Part shown: positions 54,664-63,152 of the stretch, piece by piece
Position numbering within the stretch: the stretch's first letter is position 1
Layout: each line of letters opens with the position of its first letter
Assembly: GCF_030824335.1 (NCBI RefSeq)
Contig: NZ_JAVBXX010000013.1
Span: 84,389-148,388, forward strand
Direction of reading: 5' to 3'
DNA length: 64,000 bases
Source: Azonexus sp.
GTDB lineage: Bacteria > Pseudomonadota > Gammaproteobacteria > Burkholderiales > Rhodocyclaceae
Translations under genes and position numbers: made by a program
The notes under the pieces: model-generated
Told to the model about the DNA's origin: nothing
The model's input: only the letters and a program-made list of their open reading frames with translations
Database searches by the model: none

Positions 54664-56487
54664 TCACTCGACAGTCACCGATTTCGCCAGATTGCGCGGC
54701 TTGTCCACATCCGTGCCTTTGACCAGCGCGGCATGATAGGAGAGCAATTGCAGCGGGATGACGTGCAGGATCGGTGAGAGCAGGCCGTAGTGTTCCGGCA
54801 GGCGCAGCATATGCACCCCTTCGGATTCCGGGATTTCCGAATTGGCGTCGGCAAAGACATAGAGTTCGCCGCCACGGGCGCGGACTTCCTGCAGGTTGGA
54901 CTTCAGTTTTTCCAGCAGATCGTCAGCCGGGGCAATGGCGATAACTGGCATCGCGGCATCGACCAGCGCCAGCGGGCCGTGTTTCAGCTCCCCAGCCGGG
55001 TAGGCTTCGGCGTGGATGTAGGAAATTTCCTTGAGCTTCAGTGCGCCTTCGAGCGCAATCGGGTAATGCCGACCGCGCCCGAGGAAGAGCGCGTGGTGTT
55101 TGTCGGCAAAACGCCGGGCCCATTGCTTGATATCCGGTTCCAGGGCCAGCACCTTGTTGACCGCAACCGGCAGGTGACGCAACTGGTCGATGTAGCTGCT
55201 TTCCTGCTCCGCCGTCAGATGATTGCGCACCTTGGCCATGACCAGGGTCAGCAGGAACAGCGCGGCAAGCTGGGTGGTAAACGCTTTGGTCGAGGCAACG
55301 CCGATTTCCGGGCCTGCCCGGGTGATGAAACGTAAGGCCGATTCGCGCACGATGGCCGATTCCGGCACGTTGCAGATGGCCAGCGTCTTCATCTGGCCGA
55401 GCGCCTTGGCGTGGCGCAACGCAGCCAGCGTATCGGCAGTTTCGCCGGATTGGGAAATGGCCACGACCAGTTGCTTCGGATTCGGCACCGAGGTGCGATA
55501 ACGGTATTCGCTGGCGATTTCCACCGTGCACGGCACGCCGGCCACGGCTTCCAGCCAGTAGCGGGCAGTCATGCCGGAATGGGCGCTGGTGCCACAGGCG
55601 AGGATCAGTACATGGTCGACATCGCCGAGCAAATTGGCCGCATCGGCGCCGAAAATACCCGGCTGGATGCTCTTGCTGCCGCCGACGATTTCCAGCGTAT
55701 TGGCCAGCGCTTCCGGTTGCTCGAAAATTTCCTTCTGCATGTAATGGGAATAGCTGCCCAGTTCTACCGCTGCGGCAGACAATTGCGATACGTGCACTGG
55801 CCGCTCGACCGGCGTGCTGTCCAGACGCTCGATTTTCAGTGTTGTTGCGGTCAACTCGGCAATATCGCCATTTTCCAGATAGACCATGTTGCGCGTGACC
55901 TGCAGCAGTGCCGAGGCATCCGATGCGGCGTAATTGCCGGTCTCACCCAAGCCAAGCAGAAGCGGCGAGCCTTCCCGCGACACGACGACCTTGCCGGGCT
56001 GACGATGGTCGATGACGGCAATCGCATAGGCCCCGACCAGGCGACGGCAGGCCTGTTGCACGGCACGAAACAAGTCGGGCTCGCTTTTGAGCAGCGACTC
56101 GACCAGATGCGCGATGGTTTCGGTATCGGTATCGGATGTGAAGACATAGCCCTGCGCACTCAGTTCGCTGCGCAAGCTTTCGTAATTTTCGATGATACCG
56201 TTATGCACGACGGCGATGCTGCCCGAAACATGCGGATGTGCGTTGCGCTCGGACGGAACGCCGTGCGTCGCCCAGCGGGTGTGGGCGATGCCGGTAGATG
56301 AGTGTGTGTCAGCAGATGCCGTTTCCAGTTCGGCAACGCGACCAACCGAGCGCACCCGCTCGATCTGCCCGTCGCCGATGACGGCCAGCCCCGCCGAGTC
56401 GTAACCCCGGTATTCCAGCTTTTTCAGCCCCTCGACCAGAACGGGGACGATGTTGTTACCGGCTGCTGCCGCGACGATGCCACACAT
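54664..56487 (-). CDS. glmS: Glutamine-fructose-6-phosphate aminotransferase
   Basis: First enzyme of UDP-GlcNAc synthesis: fructose-6-phosphate plus glutamine to glucosamine-6-phosphate. ATG 56487 is chosen because MCGIVAA must begin the protein, with Cys2 as the glutaminase nucleophile; this gives 607 residues, the usual length. The glutaminase half has [20 protein letters not shown]. Two SIS sugar-isomerase domains follow ([30 protein letters not shown]). The end [11 protein letters not shown] is standard. Its product feeds peptidoglycan, LPS, Pel and the neighbouring glycan cluster. Confidence 0.97.
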   Translation of the reverse strand: MCGIVAAAAGNNIVPVLVEGLKKLEYRGYDSAGLAVIGDGQIERVRSVGRVAELETASADTHSSTGIAHTRWATHGVPSERNAHPHVSGSIAVVHNGIIENYESLRSELSAQGYVFTSDTDTETIAHLVESLLKSEPDLFRAVQQACRRLVGAYAIAVIDHRQPGKVVVSREGSPLLLGLGETGNYAASDASALLQVTRNMVYLENGDIAELTATTLKIERLDSTPVERPVHVSQLSAAAVELGSYSHYMQKEIFEQPEALANTLEIVGGSKSIQPGIFGADAANLLGDVDHVLILACGTSAHSGMTARYWLEAVAGVPCTVEIASEYRYRTSVPNPKQLVVAISQSGETADTLAALRHAKALGQMKTLAICNVPESAIVRESALRFITRAGPEIGVASTKAFTTQLAALFLLTLVMAKVRNHLTAEQESSYIDQLRHLPVAVNKVLALEPDIKQWARRFADKHHALFLGRGRHYPIALEGALKLKEISYIHAEAYPAGELKHGPLALVDAAMPVIAIAPADDLLEKLKSNLQEVRARGGELYVFADANSEIPESEGVHMLRLPEHYGLLSPILHVIPLQLLSYHAALVKGTDVDKPRNLAKSVTVE

Positions 56488-56610
56488 GTTGAAATCCCGA
56501 AAATTAACTGGACATATTTTACCGCAAGGCATCCGGGGAAATGCGCCAAAGGGGTCTGTGCGGCTTGGCGTTCTATAATTGCGCCTTCACCAGCCACCCG
56601 TTTTTCGCCG

Positions 56611-57588
56611 ATGCGCATCCTGCTAGTAAAAACATCTTCGCTCGGCGATGTCATTCACAACCTGCCGGTAGCCAGCGACCTTCGCCGGCATTTTCCGCAG
56701 GCCAGCATCGACTGGTGCGTCGAAGAGAGTTTCGCGGCGATTCCCCGGCTACATCCAGCGGTTGACCGGATCATTCCGGTGGCTGTCCGGCGCTGGCGCA
56801 AGCATTTATGGCAAGGCGCCACCTGGCGTGAAATGGCCGCGTTCCAGCGGGCCATCCGGGAACGGACTTACGATGCCATTCTCGATACGCAGGGGTTGAC
56901 CAAAAGCGCCCTGCTGGCCAGCCGCGCCCATGGGCCGCTTGCCGGCTACGCCGCCGACTCGGCACGCGAACCGCTGGCCGCACGCTTTTACGACCGGCAT
57001 TTTTCCGTCGACAAGAACCTGCACGCCGTACTGCGGAATCGCCTGCTGGGCGCTGCGGCATTCGGCTATGGCGTGGACAATGCAGTCGATTACGGCATCA
57101 CCGCCCCCGCCCTGGCGCTGGATTGGTTGTCTGGCACACACAAAAACGTACCCTATGTCGTGCTGTTGACCGCCACCAGTCGCGACGACAAGTTGTGGCC
57201 GGAAAGCCACTGGATCGCCCTCGGCGAGCAATTGGCGCAGCTTGGTCTGTGTGCCGTGCTGCCCGCCGGCAACCCGGTCGAACGCGAGCGCGCCGCCCGT
57301 CTGGCCGCGGCGCTGCCGAATGCACTGGCCGCCCCGCCGATGCGCATTGACGCGCTCGCCACCTTGCTGGCGGGCGCACGGGCCGTCGTCGGTGTCGATA
57401 CCGGGCTGACGCATCTGGCGGTTGCCCTCAAGGTGCCGACCGTTGCGCTCTACACGGCGACCGAGCCGGGCCTGACCGGGGTCTATGGCACCGGCTTTCA
57501 TCGCAACCTCGGCGGCAAGGGCCAATGCCCGACCGCCGCTGCGGTACTGGAGGAAATAGCGCAGGCGATGAAACCGGAGTCGCTCTGA
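56611..57588 (+). CDS. waaC: Lipopolysaccharide heptosyltransferase I
   Basis: Adds the first heptose to Kdo of the LPS core. The 325 residues start MRILLVKTSSLGDVIHNLPV, the glycine-rich GT9 opening, and continue with AILDTQGLTKSALLASRAHG. The C-terminal donor site has VVGVDTGLTHLAVALKVPTV, with the diagnostic D-T-G-x-x-H-L pattern. The stop overlaps the start of waaA (TGATG), so the two core enzymes are coupled. It is divergent from glmS. Confidence 0.95.
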   Translation: MRILLVKTSSLGDVIHNLPVASDLRRHFPQASIDWCVEESFAAIPRLHPAVDRIIPVAVRRWRKHLWQGATWREMAAFQRAIRERTYDAILDTQGLTKSALLASRAHGPLAGYAADSAREPLAARFYDRHFSVDKNLHAVLRNRLLGAAAFGYGVDNAVDYGITAPALALDWLSGTHKNVPYVVLLTATSRDDKLWPESHWIALGEQLAQLGLCAVLPAGNPVERERAARLAAALPNALAAPPMRIDALATLLAGARAVVGVDTGLTHLAVALKVPTVALYTATEPGLTGVYGTGFHRNLGGKGQCPTAAAVLEEIAQAMKPESL

Positions 57589-58898
57589 TGCCGCGCTTCG
57601 CCTACAGCCTGCTGCTTTATCTGCTGACGCCGCTGATCCTGCTTCGCCTGTTCTGGCGGGGGAGAAAACAACCGGAATACCGGCAAAACATCGGCGAACG
57701 TTTCGGCTTCTACGGTCAACAAGGGAAAAACCCGGAAAAACAGCCGACCATCTGGCTGCATGCCGTTTCCGTCGGCGAGACCCGCGCCGCACAACCCTTG
57801 ATTGACGCCTTGCAGGCGCGCTGGCCGAGCCATCGCATCCTGCTCACCGGCATGACGCCTACCGGTCGGGCGACCGGCCATGAGGTCTATGGCGACCGGG
57901 TGATTCAGGCATATCTGCCCTACGACTTGCCGGGTGCGGTCGACCGCTTTTTCCGCCACTTTTCCCCGGACTTCGGCGTCTTGATGGAAACGGAAATCTG
58001 GCCCAATCTGCTGGCCAGTGCCCAGCGCCGGAACATCCCGGTGCTGCTGGTCAACGCCCGTCTGTCGGCCCGCTCGGCGAAATCCTACGGGCGCATCGCC
58101 GCGCTCGTCCGTCCGGCCTTCGCTGCATTGACCAGCGTCGCCGCCCAGACGGCAGCCGATGCCGAACGCCTTGGCGCGCTCGGCGCACGTACTGTCGAAG
58201 TCTGCGGCAATCTGAAATTCGACGTGCTGCCGCCAAGCGAACGCCTGGCCCTAGGCCAGACATGGCGCAGCGCCATTGGCAATCGACCGGTATGGCTTGC
58301 CGCCAGCACCCGCGAGGGCGAAGAAGCCCTGATCCTCGATGCCTGGCGCCGCCACGGCGGGCCATCGTGCCTGCTCGTCCTGGTTCCCCGCCACCCGCAG
58401 CGCTTCGCTGATGTCGCGGCCTTGCTGGAAACCCAGCAGTTCAAATATGTCCGGCGCAGCCAGGGCTTACCGGATAACGCAACGCAAGTCTGGCTGGGCG
58501 ACAGCATGGGGGAAATGGCCGCTTATTACACCATGGCCGACCTGGCCTTCATCGGTGGCAGTTTGCTGGCACTGGGTGGACAGAATCTTATCGAAGCGGC
58601 AGCCTGTCACTGCCCGGTGCTGGTCGGCCCGCACACCTTCAATTTCCTGCGCGCCACCGAAGATGCCATCGCCGCAGGTGCTGCGTTGCGCGTCAGTGAT
58701 CCTGATGCCCTGATTGTTGCGGTCGACCGCCTGCTGAACGCAAAAAGCAGGAGCACAAAAGAACTGGCCGCCATGCAACAGGCGGCCATCGAATTTGCCA
58801 CAGCCCACCGCGGGGCAACGCGGCGTACCTTGTCGCTTATTGAGCGCGACTCTGGAATGAATTCGGCGCCGAACCCGGCTCAACCAGCAGGGCATTGA
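57588..58898 (+). CDS. waaA: Kdo transferase
   Basis: Transfers 3-deoxy-manno-octulosonic acid to lipid A. 436 residues from ATG 57588: an N-terminal membrane anchor (MPRFAYSLLLYLLTPLILLR), WLHAVSVGETRAAQPLIDAL with the catalytic glutamate, the block DFGVLMETEIWPNLLASAQR and, at the C-terminal half, FIGGSLLALGGQNLIEAAAC. All are family hallmarks. The last 62 bases overlap the convergent tolC gene. Two TGCGGTCGAC copies lie inside (57935, 58718), both read as AVDR. Confidence 0.95.
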   Translation: MPRFAYSLLLYLLTPLILLRLFWRGRKQPEYRQNIGERFGFYGQQGKNPEKQPTIWLHAVSVGETRAAQPLIDALQARWPSHRILLTGMTPTGRATGHEVYGDRVIQAYLPYDLPGAVDRFFRHFSPDFGVLMETEIWPNLLASAQRRNIPVLLVNARLSARSAKSYGRIAALVRPAFAALTSVAAQTAADAERLGALGARTVEVCGNLKFDVLPPSERLALGQTWRSAIGNRPVWLAASTREGEEALILDAWRRHGGPSCLLVLVPRHPQRFADVAALLETQQFKYVRRSQGLPDNATQVWLGDSMGEMAAYYTMADLAFIGGSLLALGGQNLIEAAACHCPVLVGPHTFNFLRATEDAIAAGAALRVSDPDALIVAVDRLLNAKSRSTKELAAMQQAAIEFATAHRGATRRTLSLIERDSGMNSAPNPAQPAGH

Positions 58899-60195
58899 TG
58901 CGCAGCACGTCCTCGTCGCCCAGCGCGCCAACCGCTGCCTTCAGGCGTAACTGAGCCATCAGCGTATCAAACGTGGCCTTGGCCAGATCGCGACGGGTGA
59001 CATAAACCTGATTTTCGGCATTCAGCACATCGATATTGATGCGCACCCCGACTTCGTAGCCCAGCTTGTTGGATTCCAGCGCCGACTGCGATGAAACCAG
59101 GGCAGCTTTCAGGGCGCGCACCTGGGCCAGACCGTTGGTCACCCCGAGATAATACTGGCGGGCAGCCAGTGCCGAATTACGCTTGGCAGCTTCCAGACCG
59201 GATTGCGCAACCAGACGGTTGGCAGCCGCTTCACGCTGGCGGGAGGTCACCTGCCCCCCCTGAAACAGCGGAATATTCAGTTGCAGGCCGACATTGCGAA
59301 AATCCGTATCAACCGCACCAATCGAATTGCTGGTGAAGGACTTGGCACGCCCCTGATTGGCTACCAGATCAAGCGTCGGATAGTGCCCGGCGCGTTGTTT
59401 GTCGACTTCGCGCGCCGCGATTTCAGCCAGCGCCTGCTGGATCAGCACCGTCAAACTGCCGGTTTCGGCGGCACTCACCCAGTCGGCCAGCTTGTTCGGT
59501 GCCGGCGGATTCAGTTCGGCATCCTTGCGCGGGGCAGCCAGCGGCCCGGCATCCTTGCCGACCAGCACCTGCAGCGCCTGCTGCCTGATTTCCAGTTCAC
59601 TTTCTGCGGCAATTTCCTGGGCCATGACCAGATCGAAACGAGCCTGAGCTTCGTGCGTATCGGTGATGGTTGCCGTACCTACCTCAAAACTTTTCTTTGC
59701 CAACTCAAGTTGCTGCGCAATCGCCTGTTTGTTGGCCTGCACGGCCGACAGGTTTTCACTGGCATTGAGAACATCGAAATAAGCCTGCGCGACCCGCAAG
59801 ATCAAATCCTGACGCGCCTGGACAAAACCGGCTTCGGCTTGGGCTACCTGTAACTTGGCCTGATCGTAAGCCACCCAGTTTTGCCAGCGAAACAGCGGCT
59901 GCGACAAAGTGAGTTGATAAGCGTGCGTGTTGTACTCGCTGCGGGTCTTCAGCTCAGGATTATTGCGCGGGTTGCTATCTGCGTCATTCCAGGCCGTATT
60001 GCCGGAAGCCGACAGGGTGGGCAGCAGGCCGGACAACCCCTGCGGGGCCTTCTCCCGACCTGCATCCAGCGAAGCGCGAGCGGCCGCGAAGACGGGATCG
60101 TTGATCAGGGCATCCCGATAAACCTGCATCAGATCGGCAGAAAAAACCGGTGATGCAAATAACGGACAGGCTAGAAGCCAGGCAATTTTTTTCAT
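58837..60195 (-). CDS. tolC: TolC-family outer-membrane efflux/type I secretion channel
   Basis: 452 residues with a signal peptide (MKKIAWLLACPLFASPVFSA). The mature part shows the two TolC repeats: LMQVYRDALINDPVFAAARA with LQVAQAEAGFVQARQDLILR, then ALAEIAAREVDKQRAGHYPT and VRALKAALVSSQSALESNKL. The trimeric channel serves drug efflux and type I secretion; it is the obvious outer-membrane exit for the RTX and S-layer-like proteins of this window, though no ABC or adaptor gene is near. It follows the rhodanese gene by 7 bp and overlaps waaA at its 3' end by 62 bp. Confidence 0.93.
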   Translation of the reverse strand: MKKIAWLLACPLFASPVFSADLMQVYRDALINDPVFAAARASLDAGREKAPQGLSGLLPTLSASGNTAWNDADSNPRNNPELKTRSEYNTHAYQLTLSQPLFRWQNWVAYDQAKLQVAQAEAGFVQARQDLILRVAQAYFDVLNASENLSAVQANKQAIAQQLELAKKSFEVGTATITDTHEAQARFDLVMAQEIAAESELEIRQQALQVLVGKDAGPLAAPRKDAELNPPAPNKLADWVSAAETGSLTVLIQQALAEIAAREVDKQRAGHYPTLDLVANQGRAKSFTSNSIGAVDTDFRNVGLQLNIPLFQGGQVTSRQREAAANRLVAQSGLEAAKRNSALAARQYYLGVTNGLAQVRALKAALVSSQSALESNKLGYEVGVRINIDVLNAENQVYVTRRDLAKATFDTLMAQLRLKAAVGALGDEDVLRINALLVEPGSAPNSFQSRAQ

Positions 60196-60202
60196 GCTTT
60201 CC

Positions 60203-60526
60203 TCAATATCGGGTCATGCCGGGATCGACTTCGCAGGCCCAAGCCTCGACGCCACCCTGAAGGTTGAATACCGAGGAATACCCCTTGCGTTCGAGAAACA
60301 TGGCGACCTGCATGCTGCGCCCACCGTGATGACAAATCACCACAACATCGCGCGCTGAATCGATTTCGTCGCAGCGCACCGGAACGGTGTGCATCGGCAC
60401 GGGCAACGATCCTTCGATAGCGCAGAGCGCCACTTCCCAAGGCTCCCGGACATCCAGCAGCAGGGGCTTGGGCCGATTGGCATCGGCCAGCCACGCGGCG
60501 AGCTGGATGGTCCCGAGTTGCTGCAT
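60203..60526 (-). CDS. Rhodanese-domain protein
   Basis: 107 residues forming a single rhodanese domain: LLLDVREPWEVALCAIEGSL, then the active-site loop VVICHHGGRSMQVAMFLE with cysteine in C-HHGGRS, and GYSSVFNLQGGVEAWACEVD. Single-domain rhodaneses carry sulfur as persulfide. The start overlaps the stop of the pcm-like gene by one base. The pcm-rhodanese-tolC order is common in betaproteobacteria. Confidence 0.93.
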   Translation of the reverse strand: MQQLGTIQLAAWLADANRPKPLLLDVREPWEVALCAIEGSLPVPMHTVPVRCDEIDSARDVVVICHHGGRSMQVAMFLERKGYSSVFNLQGGVEAWACEVDPGMTRY

Positions 60527-61179
60527 CAGAAAATGAAGTCGCTCTTGGCTGCTGCGCCATCCAGCGCAGGAATGACGGTTTCAAACAGGTTGACCGTATT
60601 GAATACCCCCTCGGCGACACAGGTAATCAGTTGTGCCTCCATCACCGGCGCGGCACCCACCACAACGGCCAGACGACCGCCAACCCGGAGTTGCTTGAGG
60701 ATGGCATCGGGGACTTCCGGCACGGCGCCGGAAAGGATGATCACGTCGAATGGTGCACGTTGCACCCAACCGCGAATACCATCGGCACATTCAACGGTGA
60801 CGTTTTCAACCCCGGCGCGCTGCAGGTTGTTGCGGGCAAATTCAGCGAGTTCAGGACGGCATTCAAGGCTGATCACATGTTCCGCACGCGCGGCCAGCAA
60901 GGCCGCCATGTAACCGCTCCCCGTCCCGATTTCCAAAACCTTGTCGGTTTTGCGCACGGTCAATTCCTGCAACAGGCGGGCTTCGACGCGCGGCGCGAGC
61001 ATGACCTGACCTTCACCCAACGGAATTTCCATGTCGGCAAAAGCGAGATTGCGATATGCAGCAGGAACGAAGTCTTCGCGCTTGACGACAAAAAGCAGGT
61101 CGAGCACCTTGGGGTCCAGCACTTCCCAGGGGCGAATCTGCTGTTCGATCATGTTGAAGCGCGCTTGTTCGATATTCAT
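60526..61179 (-). CDS. pcm: Protein-L-isoaspartate O-methyltransferase-like
   Basis: 217 residues of the PCMT family: QIRPWEVLDPKVLDLLFVVK, REDFVPAAYRNLAFADMEIP, the SAM-binding motif KVLEIGTGSGYMAALLAARA and LQRAGVENVTVECADG. In this family the enzyme repairs isoaspartyl residues, although the betaproteobacterial version in front of tolC is divergent and may have another substrate. First gene of the operon with rhodanese and tolC; a palindrome upstream (61201-61216) may control it. Confidence 0.85.
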   Translation of the reverse strand: MNIEQARFNMIEQQIRPWEVLDPKVLDLLFVVKREDFVPAAYRNLAFADMEIPLGEGQVMLAPRVEARLLQELTVRKTDKVLEIGTGSGYMAALLAARAEHVISLECRPELAEFARNNLQRAGVENVTVECADGIRGWVQRAPFDVIILSGAVPEVPDAILKQLRVGGRLAVVVGAAPVMEAQLITCVAEGVFNTVNLFETVIPALDGAAAKSDFIF

Positions 61180-61200
61180 GGAGGTCTCCGCAGACTTTAC

Positions 61201-61216
61201 ATTAGCATACGCTAAT
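61201..61216. promoter_or_regulatory. Palindromic operator-like site upstream of the pcm-tolC operon
   Basis: Perfect inverted repeat ATTAGC-ATAC-GCTAAT, 22 bp before the pcm start codon. Symmetric AT-rich sites of this size in a promoter usually bind a dimeric repressor such as a MarR or TetR protein; none lies next to it. Control of tolC by such a site would be sensible but is inferred. Confidence 0.5.
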
Positions 61217-61292
61217 ATTTAGGTTCCAACAAAACAAAATTATACCCGAGCGACACATCGCCTCCAGCGCAACTGTAGGCGATTCACGACAA

Positions 61293-61310
61293 GAAATCCG
61301 TCCGGATTTC
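61293..61310. terminator. Hairpin downstream of the carbonic anhydrase gene
   Basis: Perfect stem GAAATCCG/CGGATTTC with a two-base centre, 48 bp after the stop of the leftward carbonic anhydrase gene. A second GC-rich hairpin (GCGCC-ATTTTCA-GGCGC) lies nearer the stop. Neither is followed by a strong T-run, so termination is plausible but unproven. Confidence 0.45.
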
Positions 61311-61358
61311 ACTCAGTGCGCCGGCAAAGCGCCATTTTCAGGCGCCGCGCACGGAAAA

Positions 61359-62849
61359 TCAGCGCCCGTCCTTGATCAGCCGGTCACCGACAGGTTGTAC
61401 CGGTCTGGCGTTATGTTGGTACAGGCGACGGAACATCCGGATTTGCTCATCGGACACTTGCATCGGCTTCTTCATGACTAGCCACAACACACCTTCGGTA
61501 CATGGCGGAGTCGTCAGGGAACCCATGAAGCTATAGTAATTGCGATAATCCGGCAGCAGGCGCGATGGATTGAACAGCACGCCGGGCGGTTGTTGCGGCT
61601 TGTGTTTTTCCATCGGCATGTAATTCCAGAGAAGCTGCAATTCCGGATGCTCGGTACCGCGTTCGAGCATCACATCGACGACCGCCAGACTGCCATCCTT
61701 GGCACGATGGACCAGATGGATCGCCATGTCGAAACGCTGACCATCGACCAACATTTCAGCCGGACTATGGAAATGGATATCCTCCAGCGTATAGGTCTTG
61801 CCGGTCAGCGAAAAACTGTTGTCATTGACACCAACCGAGACGCTGTGGCCATTATCGACAATGCGGAAACCGCTGGGACGATAGTCGAAGCGGATGACTT
61901 CCTGATCGACCTTGCTACCGTCGCGGATATCGATCGGCGACTGACGCGTGCCACTGCCGCAGAGTCTGTAGCGAGGATCAAGCTTGGCCCAGTGCTCCGG
62001 GCCGTGTTCGCCCTCGTATTCCCAATGGCCTTTGGGCAATTTGATTTTTTCAGGTGCGGGCGCAGCGGCCTCCCGGAGCACCGGCCGCGGTGCAGGACGT
62101 GGACTCGGCGCACTGTTGCGCACGGTTTGCGTGGTGCCGACAGGCACATTGATGGATTTGGGCGGAGTCGCCGCCGGTTTCTCCGGTGCGCTTGGCGCAG
62201 CCGAGGCTGGGCCCGGCGCGGCTGGCGCCGCGTTTTCCATTGCAGCCTTGAGGTTGGGACGAATGGAGGGAATCGGGGCGCTCGGTGTCTCGGCAGCGGG
62301 TGCTGCACTTGGCGTCGCCGCAGCAGGCTTGGCATCCGCAGTCTTGACCATCCCGGATTTTGGCGCCTTGACCATTTCCTGTTTAAGCATGGCTTCGTTG
62401 GCCTGCTTCAACTTGCTGGCCGCCTCGTTTGCCTTCTCGACCAGTTCAGCCTGGTTTTCCTTGGGCGGGCGGCATACTTCGCGCAACACGCGGTCATCAA
62501 GCGTGCCGCTGCGCACCGGTAACTCGACGCCAGGCACATCTTCTTCGCGCAGAGATTCCTTCTCGTTGGGCTTGTAAGTCCGCTTGATTGTACGAGCGCT
62601 ACGCGTCGAGCAATCGTAACGCGTCACTGCTTCGATGATCCGGTAAGAAGAGCCGGTGCGACTATCGACCAGATCGCGATCCAGGGTCACGCGACTCTGG
62701 GCCTCGACGTTATTGCCTTCGCGTTTCATCGTGCTGCGGTCGAGTTCGATGCGCCGACCGGATTCGGCAGAAATATTCTGCCAGCTTGGCGCTGCCGTTG
62801 CCGCCCAGGGCAAACAGGCCAGCACGATGGCAATGGTCCTCAAACGCAT
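61359..62849 (-). CDS. Adhesin-E-like domain fused to alpha-carbonic anhydrase
   Basis: 496 residues. A signal peptide (IVLACLPWAATAA) is followed by an ~110-residue domain resembling surface-adhesin protein E (SGRRIELDRSTMKREGNNVE, then TRYDCSTRSARTIKRTYKPN). A Pro/Ala-rich linker spans ~165-270. The rest is an alpha-class carbonic anhydrase: SPIDIRDG near its start, the zinc ligands in LEDIHFHSPAEM and IHLVHRAKDG, and SFMGSLTTPPCTEGVLW. It should hydrate CO2 in the periplasm or at the surface. The N-terminal domain is not usual for this enzyme. Confidence 0.85.
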   Translation of the reverse strand: MRLRTIAIVLACLPWAATAAPSWQNISAESGRRIELDRSTMKREGNNVEAQSRVTLDRDLVDSRTGSSYRIIEAVTRYDCSTRSARTIKRTYKPNEKESLREEDVPGVELPVRSGTLDDRVLREVCRPPKENQAELVEKANEAASKLKQANEAMLKQEMVKAPKSGMVKTADAKPAAATPSAAPAAETPSAPIPSIRPNLKAAMENAAPAAPGPASAAPSAPEKPAATPPKSINVPVGTTQTVRNSAPSPRPAPRPVLREAAAPAPEKIKLPKGHWEYEGEHGPEHWAKLDPRYRLCGSGTRQSPIDIRDGSKVDQEVIRFDYRPSGFRIVDNGHSVSVGVNDNSFSLTGKTYTLEDIHFHSPAEMLVDGQRFDMAIHLVHRAKDGSLAVVDVMLERGTEHPELQLLWNYMPMEKHKPQQPPGVLFNPSRLLPDYRNYYSFMGSLTTPPCTEGVLWLVMKKPMQVSDEQIRMFRRLYQHNARPVQPVGDRLIKDGR

Positions 62850-62977
62850 CTCGCGTACCTCACACTTTTCTTTATATTCACAGGGTTGCCGGGGCTATTT
62901 CGACTCGATTCGAGAAATCTTGAGCCGACACTGGCATTTCTTGCATTTTGCCTGTGTTTCCAGTACCTTGCAGCCCA

Positions 62978-63075
62978 ATCGTTAGGGGTGTCACCCGCTA
63001 TTTTCCGGAATATTGCGGTCGACTGAGAAATACCCTTCGAACCTGACCGGGTCATGCCGTCGTAGGGAAACGAAG
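62978..63075 (+). promoter_or_regulatory. Thiamine pyrophosphate (TPP) riboswitch
   Basis: The sequence carries the THI-box order: GGGGTG near 62985, CTGAGA at 63023, ACCCTTCGAACCTGACCGGG at about 63033-63052, and GTCGTAGGGAAAC at 63059-63071. TPP binding should reduce expression of thiC, which starts 78 bp further on. The P3 stem is unusual: GTC-ACCCGC on one side pairs with GCGGTCGAC on the other, so a full TGCGGTCGAC copy (63014-63023) forms one strand of it and overlaps the C of CTGAGA. Confidence 0.92.
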
Positions 63076-63152
63076 TCTGCCGTTGGAACCAGATCGCTCC
63101 TTGCCCGTCTTACCCTGCTCGCCTTACCCCGCAGACCCCGCATGGAGCACTC

